From assembly GCA_028826165.1 (NCBI GenBank), contig JAPDFW010000058.1, positions 248,001 through 312,000 on the forward strand: a stretch of 64,000 nucleotides of DNA. The letters are read 5' to 3'. The notes beneath the pieces are model-generated. The model was not told the DNA's origin. It was given only the letters and a program-made list of their open reading frames with translations, and did no database searches. The position numbers and the translations under genes were made by a program. The DNA is from Anaeramoeba ignava (lineage: Eukaryota > Metamonada > Anaeramoebidae). This document shows positions 33,891 through 43,992 of this stretch, in pieces (within the stretch, counting starts at the first letter, position 1; each line of letters begins with the position of its first letter).

Positions 33891-34390
33891 AAACAAATCA
33901 AAATCAAAATCAAAATCAAAATCAAAATCAAAATCAAAATCAAAATCAAAATCAAAATCAAAATTAAAATCAAAATAAAAATCAAAATTAAAATTAAAAT
34001 TAAAATTAAAATCAAAATCATTAAATGAAAATTAAAATCAAAATTAAAATCAAAATGAAAATCAAAATCAAAATCAAATTCAAAATCAAAATAAAAATCA
34101 AAATTAAAATTAAAATTAAAATTAAAATCAAAATCATTAAATGAAAAATAAAATCAAAATCAAAATCAAAATCAAAATCAAAATCAAAATAAAAATCAAA
34201 AATAAAAATCAAAAACAAAATTAAAATCAAAATCAAAATAAAAATGAAAATCAAAATAAAAATAAAAATCAAAATCAAAATCAAAATCAAAATCAAAAAT
34301 TAAAATCAAAATCAAAATGAAAATCAAAATCAAAATTAAAATTAAAATCAAAATCAAAATAAAAATAAAAATCAAAATCAAAAACAAGAT
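33891..34390. repeat. AAAATC hexamer array after BTB-TLDc gene 2
   Basis: About 500 bp of AAAATC/AAAATT/AAAATA hexamers starting at the TAA stop of the gene. It resembles the hexamer array inside the RNF213-like gene. Ile-Leu translations on the minus strand are artefacts. Confidence 0.8.
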
Positions 34391-36060
34391 TAAATTTTTT
34401 CAATTAATCAAATTTAGATAAAAAAGATAAAAAATCTCAAAAATTCTTAATTAATCAAATTAAGAAACAATAATAAATATGAAACAAATCAAATTTTTTC
34501 AATTCATCAAGGAAAAAAAAAGAAATTAAGATAATTTTAATTAATCAAATTAAGATAAAAAAGATAAAAAATCTCAAAAATTCTTAATTAACCAAATTAA
34601 GAAACAATAAATATGAAACAAATCAAATTTTTTCAATTCATCAAGGAAAAAAAAAGAAATTAAGATAATCTTAATTAATCAAATTAAGATAAAAAAGATA
34701 GAAAACCTCAAAAATTTTCAATTAATCAAATTAAGATAAAAAAGATAAAAAAATCCTCAAAAATTCTTAATTAATCAAATTAAGAAACAATAATAAATAT
34801 GAAACAAATCAAATTTTTTCAATTCATCAAGGAAAAAAAAAGAAATTAAGATAATCTTAATTAATCAAATTAAGATAAAAAAGATAGAAAATCTCAAAAA
34901 TTCTTAATTAATTAAATTAAGAAACAATAGGAAGCAAGATCAAATTTTTTCAATTCATCAAGGAAAAAAAAAGAAATTAAGATAATTTCAATTAATCAAA
35001 TTAAGATAAAAAAGATAGAAAATCTCAAAAATTCTTAATTAATTAAATTAAGATAAAAAAGATAAAAAATCCCTAAAAGATCTACAATTAATCAAATTAA
35101 GAAACAATAATAAATATGAAACAAATCAAATTTTTTCAATTCATCAAGGAAAAAAAAAGAAATTAAGATAATCTTAATTAATCAAATTAAGATAAAAAAG
35201 ATAGAAAATCTCAAAAATTTTCAATTAATCAAATTAAGATAAACAATAAAAAGAAGAAAATCAAATTTTTCAATTCATCAAGGAAAAAAAGAAATTAAGA
35301 TAATTAATCAAATTAAGATAAAAAGATAGAAAATCAAAATTTTTCAATTAATCAAATTAAGATAGAAAAAAGATAAAAATAAAAATCTCAATTAATCAAA
35401 TTAAGATAAAAAAATAGAAATTCATCCAAAAATTTTCAATTAATCAAATTAAGATAAAAATATAAAAATAAAAATCTCAAAAATTCTTAATTAACCAAAT
35501 TAAGAAACAATAGGAAACAAGATCAAATTTTTTCAATTCATCAAGGAAAAAAAAGAAATTAAGATAATCTCAATTAATCAAATTAAGATAAAAAAGATAG
35601 AAAACCTCAAAAATTTTCAATTAATCAAATTAAGATAAAAAATAAAAATAACAATCCCTAAAAGATCTACAATTAATCAAATTAAGAAACAATAATAAAT
35701 ATGAAACAAATCAAATTTTTTCAATTCATCAAGGAAAAAAAAAAAGAAATTAAGATAATCTCAATTAATCAAATTAAGATAAAAAAGATAGAAAACCTCA
35801 AAAATTTTCAATTAATCAAATTAAGATAAAAAAGATAGAAAATCTCAAAAATTCTTAATTAACCAAATTAAGAAATAATAAATATGAAACAAATCAAATT
35901 TTTTCAATTCATCAAGGAAAAAAAAGAAATTAAGATAATCTCAATTAATCAAATTAAGATAAAAAAGATAGAAAACCTCAAAAATTTTCAATTTTCAAAT
36001 TAAGATAAAAATAAGAATAAAAAGATAAAAATCTCAAGTTTCTTCTTTCCAAAAACCTAA
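34391..36060. repeat. ~180-bp satellite with hairpin motifs, about nine copies
   Basis: Each copy has CATCAAGGAAAAAA (about 34504, 34638, 34825, 34955, 35142, 35278, 35538, 35727, 35906) and TTAAGATAAAAAAGATAGA. Two inverted repeats recur: TTAAGAT-A-ATCTTAA and CTTAATT-AATCA-AATTAAG. Intervals between copies vary from about 130 to 260 bp because internal blocks are duplicated or dropped. No open frame. Confidence 0.75.
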
Positions 36061-36224
36061 TAAGAACGATTTAAAGTTTATTTTTCAAATTCATTTTAGT
36101 TTTAATTTCAAAAAGAAAAAAGGTTAAAAAGCAAATTAAGATAAAAAGAAAATTGAAAAAATTATCAATTAATAAAATTAAGCCAAAAATAAAAATGAAA
36201 AATTTTTCTTTTTGTTCTTCTTTT

Positions 36225-37145
36225 TAATTAAAAATTAATTAAATATTTTTATTAATTAAATATCAATTTTTGAATTTAAAATTTAAGTTTTAATAATATT
36301 ATTTATATTTTCAAATTATTTTTTAAATTTTTCAAATTTATTAATTACTTATTCCATTTTTGATAAAAATTAATTAAATATTTTTATTAATTGAATTTTT
36401 GAATTTAAAATTTAAGTTTTAATAATATTAGTTTATATTTTCAAATTATTTTAAATTAAATTTATGATAAAATATTAATTACTTATTCCATTTTTGATAA
36501 AAATTAATTAAATAAAATTAAAAAGGTTTTTATTTTTCAAATTATTTTAAATTAAATTTAAAAATAAATTTTTAAAAATTAATTAAATATTTTTATTAAT
36601 TAAATACTCAATTTTTAATTTAAAATTTAAGTTTTAATAATATTATTTATATTTTCAAATTATTTTAAATTAAATTAATGATAAATATTTATTAATTACT
36701 TATTCCATTTTTGATAAAAATTAATTAAATATTTTTATTAATTAAATATCAATTTTTAATTTAAAATTTAGGTTTTAATAATATTATTTATATTTTCAAA
36801 TTATTTTAAATTAAATTAATGATAAATATTTATTAATTACTTATTCCATTTTTGATAAAAATTAATTAAATATTTTTATTAATTAAATATCAATTTTTGA
36901 ATTTAAAATTTAGGTTTTAATAATATTATTTATATTTTCAAATTATTTTAAATTAAATTTATGATAAATATTTATTAATTATTTATTCCATTTTTGATAA
37001 AAAATTAATTAAATATTTTTATTAATTAAATATCAATTTTATTTGAATTTAAAATTTAAGTTTTAATAATATTATTTATATTTCCAAATTATTTTAAATT
37101 AAATTAATGATAAATATTTATTAATTACTTATTCCATTTTTGATA
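36225..37145. repeat. ~140-bp satellite containing TTATTCCATTTTTGA
   Basis: Six to seven copies, marked by TTATTCCATTTTTGATAAA at about 36349, 36484, 36701, 36841, 36986 and 37127. The last four are spaced 140-145 bp. The array stops just before the membrin promoter. Confidence 0.8.
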
Positions 37146-37170
37146 AAAAACAAAACACGTTTTCAAAAAT

Positions 37171-37213
37171 TTTTTTCATTTTTCATTTTTCATTTTTCAT
37201 TTTTTCATTTTTT
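37171..37213 (+). promoter_or_regulatory. CATTTTT repeat element upstream of membrin
   Basis: Five CATTTTT units in tandem, ending about 50 bp before the start at 37264. It is almost the same as the element before the HEXIM-like gene. Confidence 0.45.
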
Positions 37214-37263
37214 AATCAAAATTTTATAAATAAAAAAATAAAATAAATTATATAAAAAAAGTC

Positions 37264-38508
37264 ATGAATCTTGAAACATTATGGAAAGAAGGAAAACAAG
37301 GAATATTTCAATTAGAATCATTATTAGAACATTTAGAAAGATCAAGTGAAATATCACCAGATAGTAGAAAAGAAGTAGAAGAAAAACTGCGAATTTTAAC
37401 CCAAATAATAACATCATCACAAACTCTTTTGGAAAGGACAATTGAGAATAAGGAATTATGGAGAATAAGAATTAGCGAAATGAATTCAAAATTTTTTTCA
37501 CTTCAAAATTCTATTAATTCTTTATTTGCAAAATATCAAGAACAACAACAAGAAAAAAAAGAAAGAGATGAATTATTTGAAAGTATTAGATTGCGTCGAA
37601 ATCAAGAAATTGAAATCAATGTTGGTACTCTTTTATCAAATGAAGATAAATCTTTAACAAGATCTGAGCAAAAAGTTGAAAATATTTTTCAAGTTGGTTC
37701 TGGAATTCTTGAAAAACTTGCTGAACAAAAAGATCGATTAAAAGTAGTTATCAAAATTGAATATTGAATTTAAATATTGAATTTAATTTGAATTTGAATT
37801 TAAATATTGAATTTAAATTTGATTGATTAATTTAATTTAAATTTGATTGATTAATTTGAATTTAAACTTCTCGAATTTGAATTTAATTTTGAAATTGAAG
37901 AATTCGATTTTTAAATTTGAATTTGAATTTGAATTTTGAATTTGAATTTGAATTTGAATTTTAATTGATTTGAATTTGAATTTGAATTTAATTTGAATTT
38001 GAATTTAAATATTAAATTGAATTTTAATTTTAATTGAATTTGAATTTTAATTTTAAATTTAATTGAATTAATTTGAAATTAAATATTGAATTTAAATATT
38101 GAATTGATTTTGAATTTGAATTTGAAACTTGAATTTGAAATTTGAATTTAAATTTTGAATTTGATTTAATTTATTTTTTAATTTTGAATTTGAATTTTAA
38201 TTTTAATTTTAATTTGAATTTTTAATTTGAATTTTAATTTTAATTTTTAATTTGAATTTGATTTTTTTAAATTTTTGAAATTTAATTTTAATTTAAATTT
38301 AAATTTAATTGATTAATTTATTTGAATTTTTTTGTTTTAGAATTCTTATAAAAAAGTTTCTTTGATTTCTGGTTCATTAGGAATTGCTCGTAATACTTTA
38401 GATTGGATTCGTGATAGAAATATTTCAGATCGTAGAATTGTAATTGGTGGAATGATTATTACTCTTTTAATTTTTTGGTTATTATGGAAATATTGGATAA
38501 GAAGATGA
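37264..38508 (+). CDS. GOSR2: Membrin / GOSR2-type Qb-SNARE
   Basis: Two exons, 37264-37743 and 38341-38508, phase 0, 215 residues (human GOSR2 is 212). Membrin acts in ER-Golgi vesicle fusion. The N-terminal half is a helical bundle (Habc-like). The SNARE motif includes VGSGILEKLAEQKDRLK, with the zero-layer Gln in LAEQKDRL, and runs over the splice site into NSYKKVSLISGSLGIARNTL. The tail IRDRNISDRRIVIGGMIIT followed by LLIFWLLWKYW is a C-terminal membrane anchor and matches the IEKRAFQDKYFMIGGMLLT of membrin. Vti1, another Qb-SNARE, fits less well in the pre-anchor segment. The start is the first ATG after the CATTTTT leader. Confidence 0.9.
37744..38340 (+). repeat. Membrin intron of TTTGAA hexamers
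   Basis: 597-bp intron with GTAGTT and TTTTAG ends, made of AATTTGAATTTG/AATTTTAATTT hexamers in a family not shared by other introns here. Confidence 0.8.
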
Positions 38509-38744
38509 TAAAAATTTTTTAAATAAAAAAGATAAATATTTTTTTTTGATTTTTTCATTATGAATTTTGTTGAATTCTTTTGCATTTTTGGATTAATTTC
38601 TTGTTCGAAAAAAACAAACAAAAAAAAATGATTCAATTCAAAAAAAAAAGCAAAAAAAAAAAAGGAGAATTCAGTCCAAAAAAAAAGTGAATCAAAAAAA
38701 GGATCAAAAAATTCAAATTTGTTTTTGGTTTTTTGATAAGCAAA

Positions 38745-41700
38745 TTATTTCTTTTGTTCGAGTTGGATTGTTTTTGTTGTTTGATCTTTTGATTCACCAG
38801 AAAACTGTAACGGACCAAGAGAAGAATAAAGATCATTCATTCTCCATTCTTTAAGATTCTCTTGCAATTCAAGAAAAGGTCTTCCATTCAAATCAACTAA
38901 AGCTTTTTTGATAACTGGTTTCCATTCTTCATTGCGAAGTTCTAGATTCAGCATTTGGGTTATTGGAATTGCTCCTGCTGTCCAATCTTTGATTGGGTTA
39001 GTAAGTCCATTTACAACAGACATTACTCCTGTTTGTTTGTGAATAATTAAATGTGCTGCTGTTGTTCCTAGTGCGTAACAATAAGTTGCATCGAAATTAC
39101 TTGGTAATCCACATCTTCCTTCATATCCAAAAAAGTGTGTTACACATTGGAATTTTTCTATTTTTCAATTTAAATTTAAATTTATTTTAATTTTAATTTT
39201 AATTTCAATTATTTTAATTTTTATTTTAATTTTGATTTTGAATTTATTTTAATTTGAATTTATATTGAATTTATATTTGAATTTGAATTAATTTTAAATT
39301 AATTTTAAATTTAATTTTAATTTTTATTTCAATTATTTTAATTTTAATTTATTTATATTTGAATTCATTTATATTTATTTAAAAATGTACTTCTTAAATC
39401 CATCTCTTTTCTTTCAAGCATTTTTTGACGAGCACACCATTTCAAAAGTTTTCCTGTTTCAATTTTAGAAAGATTAATATTTCCATGAGGATCTCTTGAA
39501 TCAAAAAAAGTTTCAGTAATTCTTGGAGGAAGTCTTTTAAACAACTCAAGTCGTTCAATGTTTTTTTGATATTCACTTTCCAAATTAGGATTTTCTTTTT
39601 TTTGGGATTCAAGAGTTGTAATTCTGTCTTGGAGATAATTTTTAAAATCTTCAATAACCCAAGAACGTTTTTTATCGAGACCAAACATGTGATTGATTTG
39701 CTCAATAATGTCCTTCATATCAGGAATAAATTCAATTAATCCTTCAGGTATAATAATAACTCCATAATATTTTTTCTCCATAAATCTGCTTTCTATTAAT
39801 TGAATTAAATCATCCACTAAATCAAATAATTTTATTTGTTTAGCTTCAATATCTTCACCAATATAAACTGCATTAGGATGTGTTTGGAGTGCACATTCAA
39901 GTGCAATGTGTGATGCTGATCTTCCCATAACTCTGCAAATATGGAAATATTTTTTGGCTGATTTCGAATCACTCATAATGTTTCCAATTTGCTCACTATA
40001 AAGTTTACAGCATGTATCAAATCCTATTTCATTTGAATATATTTTTATTTAAATATATTTTTTATTTGAATATTTTAATATATTTTTATTTTATTTGAAT
40101 ATATATATTTATTTAAATATATTTTATATTTGAATATATTTATTTGAATATAATATTTGAATATATTTATTTGAATATAATATTTGAATATATTTATTTG
40201 AATATATTTATTTGAATATATTTATTTGAATATAATATTTGAATATATTTATTTGAATATATTTATTTGAATATATTTATTTGAATATATTATTTGAATA
40301 TATTTATTTGAATATATTTTTATTTGAATATATTATTTGAATATAATATTTGAATATATTTTATATTTGAATATATTTTATATTTGAATATATTTTATTT
40401 GAATATATTTATTATTTGAATATATTTTATTTTAATATTAAAATTACCAAATGATGTTTCAATATACTCATTTTTCAAATCTCCATCTATAGTTTTTGGA
40501 ACTCCAATAACACAAGTATTATTGCCTTTTGATTTAAAATATTCTGCTAAAACAGCAGCATTTGTATTACTATCATCCCCACCAACAACAACTAATCCAT
40601 CTAATTTATGATCATTTACTGTTTTAAGAGCTGCTTCAAATTCTTTATCTTTTTCAATTTTATCTCTTCCAGTTCCTTTTTTAATTATTTTAATTTTAAT
40701 TTTAATTTTAATTTTTATTTTAATTTTAATTTTTATTTTAATTTTAATTTTGATTTTAATTTTAATTTTTATTTTAATTTTAATTTTAATTTTGAAAATT
40801 ACCAATCATATCAAATCCTCCTTGATTAAAATAAAGAAAAATTTTTTTTTCAGTAATTTTTTTGAAATCGTTTTTAATAATTCCAATAGGTCCATCCTTA
40901 AATCCAATTAAGGTACTTTCTGGATGAAATTCTTTAATTAAATTAAAAATTCCTGCAATGACATTATGACCACCTGGTGCAGGACCTCCACTTAAAACAA
41001 CACCAACCTTTTTCCAAAAATTAATTATTAAAATTATTGTTAAATTTATTTATAAAATTATTATTAAATTTATTATTAAAATTATTATTAAATTTATTAT
41101 TAAAATTATTATTAAAATTTATTATTAAATTTATTATTAAAATTTTATTTATTTTATTTATAATTTTATAAAATTTTAAAATTATTTATAAAATTATTTT
41201 AATTATTATTAAAATTTATTATAAAATTATTATTAAAATTATTATTAAAATTATTATTAAAATTTTTCAGTAATTTTTGAAAATTATTATTAAAATTATT
41301 TTAAAAATTATTATTAAAATTTAAAAATTTTATAAAATTATTGAAATTATTAATAAAATTATTTAAAAATTATTTATAAAATTATTTATAAAATTATTTA
41401 TAAAATTATTTATAAAACATTTATAAAAACCTTTTATAAAAATTAAAAATTATTAAAATTATTATTAAAATTATTTATAAAATTATTATTAAAATTTATT
41501 ATTAAAATTATTATTAAAATTATTATATTTATTATTAAAATTATTTATTAAAATTATTTAATAAAATTATATATAAAATTATTTATAAAATTAAATATAA
41601 AATTATTTATAAAATTATTATTAAAATTATTTATAAAATTATTATTAAAATATTTATTAAAATTATTTATAAAATTATTTATAAAATTATTTATAAAAAT

Positions 41701-43706
41701 TATTTATTAAAATTATTTTATAAAATTATTTATTAAAATTATTTATAAAATTATTATTAAAATTATTATTAAAATTATTATTAAAATTATTATTAAAATT
41801 ATTATTAAAATTTATTATTAAATTTATTATTAAAATTTATTATTAAATTTATTATTAAATTTATTATTAAATTTATTATTAAATTTATTATTAAATTTAT
41901 TATTAAATTATTAAATTTATTATTAAATTTATTATTAAATTTATTATTAAATTTATTATTAAATTTATTATTAAATTTATTATTAAATTTATTATTAAAT
42001 TTATTATTAAATTTATTATTAAATTTATTATTAAATTTATTATTAAATTTATTATTAAATTTATTATTAAATTTATTATTAAAATTATTATTAAAATTAT
42101 TATTAAAATTATTATTAAATTTATTATTAAAATTATTATTAAAATTATTATTAAATTTATTATTAAATTTATTGTTAAAATTATTATTAAAATTATTATT
42201 AAAAATTATTTATAAAATTTATTATTAAAATTTATTATTAAATTATTATTAAATTTATTATTAAATTTATTATTAAATTTATTATTAAATTTATTATTAA
42301 ATTTATTATTAAATTTATTATTAAATTTATTATTAAAATTAAATTATAAAATTATTATTAAAATTATTTATTAAAAATTAATTATAAAATTATTATTAAA
42401 ATTATTATTAAAATTATTATTAAAATTATTTATAAAATTATTTATAAATTTATTATTAAAATTATTATAAAATTATTTAAAATTATTATTAAAATTATTA
42501 TTAAAATTTATTATTAAAATTATTGTTAAATTTATTATTAAAATTATTATTTAATTTATTATTAAATTTATTATTAAAATTATTATTAAAATTTATTATT
42601 AAAATTATTTATAAATTATTTATTAAAATTATTATAAATTTATTATTAAAATTATTATAAATTTATTATTAAAATTATTTATAAAATTATTATTAAATTT
42701 ATTATTAAATTTATTATAAAATTTATTTATAAAATTATTATTAAATTTATTATTAAATTTATTATTAAATTTGTTATTAAATTTATTATTAAAATTATTA
42801 TTAAAATTATTATTAAAATTATTATTAAAATTATTATTAAAAATATTTATTAAAATTATTATTAAAATTATTATTAAAATTATTGTTAAATTTATTATTA
42901 AATTTATTATTAAAATTATTATTAAAATTATTATTAAATTTATTATTAAAATTATTATTAAAATTATTATTAAAATTTATTATTAAATTTATTATTAAAA
43001 TTATTATTAAAATTATTATTAAATTTATTATTAAAATTATTATTAAATTTATTATTAAAATTATTATTAAAATTATTATTAAAATTATTAATAAAATTAA
43101 ATATAAAAATTATTATTAAATTTATTATTAAATTTATTATTAAAATTTATTATTAAATTTATTATTAAAATTATTATTAAAATTATTATTAAAATTTATT
43201 ATTAAAATTATTATTAAAATTATTATTAAAATTATTATTAAAATTATTATTAAAATTATTATTAAAATTTATTATTAAAATTTATTATTAAATTTATTAT
43301 ATTTATTATTTAAAATTATTTGTAAATCAAAAATAAATACTTTTAAAGGTCTTGGTTCAACTTGATGCTCTCCTTCAATTAATTTTATAATTTTTTGACC
43401 ATATAAATTTGGAAATCGTTTTTGGATTTCGGCTTTAGAAAAAGAAAAAAAGAAAAAAAAGAAAAAAAAAAGTGATTAATGATTTTAAATTTTTTGAGGT
43501 GTTTTTTTCCTTTTATTTTTTATTATTTATTTTTTATTTTTTCTTAATTATTTATTACCTGTATCTCCAGCTGAGGTTGTCTTGTTCCCAAATTCAAGAG
43601 TAATATTTTTCGATTTTAAAATATTAGGTAAATCAATGTTTTGAGAAAGTCTTTCTTTTTGGAGATCACTATAATAAAAAGGAATTTTAAATTTTTGTTG
43701 AAGCAT
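38745..43706 (-). CDS. PFP: Pyrophosphate-dependent phosphofructokinase (PFP, long type)
   Basis: Six exons: 43559-43706, 43341-43432, 40803-41007, 40448-40675, 39391-40023 and 38745-39157. Phases match at every junction, giving 572 residues (long PFPs are about 550). The enzyme interconverts fructose 6-phosphate and fructose 1,6-bisphosphate with PPi. Key blocks: VGVVLSGGPAPGGHNV (nucleotide/PPi loop), GGFDMIGTGRDKIE, GGDDSNTNAA (the second Asp of GGDD marks PPi specificity; ATP enzymes have GGDG), GVPKTIDGDLKN with the catalytic TIDGD, MGRSASHIALECALQTHPN (sugar-phosphate site), IIPEGLIEFIPD and FFGYEGRCGLPSNFD. No Rossmann duplication or ATP-type allosteric half is seen. PFP replaces or supplements ATP-PFK in many anaerobic protists. 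Intron 2 alone is 2.3 kb. Confidence 0.94.
40024..40447 (-). repeat. PFP intron 4: TATTTGAATATA 12-mer array
   Basis: 424-bp intron filled with TATTTGAATATA units (plus-strand reading), flanked by GTAATT and AATAG on the minus strand. PFP introns 3 (40676-40802) and 5 (39158-39390) instead carry TTTTAA-type hexamers. Confidence 0.8.
41008..43340 (-). repeat. PFP intron 2: 2.3-kb ATTATTAAA 9-mer array
   Basis: 2,333 bp between GTATTT (minus strand, 43340) and AAAAAG (41008). Nearly all of it is 9-mers ATTATTAAA/TTATTAAAT, with TTTATAAAA variants in the 41.3-41.8 kb part. It is the longest intron in the window. Open frames across it are artefacts. Confidence 0.85.
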
Positions 43707-43992
43707 TTTTTAAAACCTAAAAATAGAAAAAAAATAGAAAAAAAATAGAAAAAAAAAAAAAATTTTAATTATTATTTTTTGCTTTTTTTTGTTTTGTTTT
43801 ATTTTGTATTTTGTATTTTCCAAAATTTAAAAAAGATAAAAAGGAATAAAAATTACAACTAATTCAACAAAACAAAAAAACAAAACACACAATTAGAGAA
43901 AGAAGGAAAAAAATGAAAAAAAAAATTAAAAAAAAAAAACAAAAAGAAAAAATTTTTTTGTTAATTTTTCCGAAATTTTTTTTTTCGTCTTT

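Noticed and set aside
33891-36060. CRISPR-like array
   Set aside because: Repeats are contiguous AT satellites with variable indels, no unique spacers and a eukaryotic context.
42771-43119. Leu/Lys/Ile open frames in the 41-43 kb array
   Set aside because: Translations of the ATTATTAAA repeat inside PFP intron 2.
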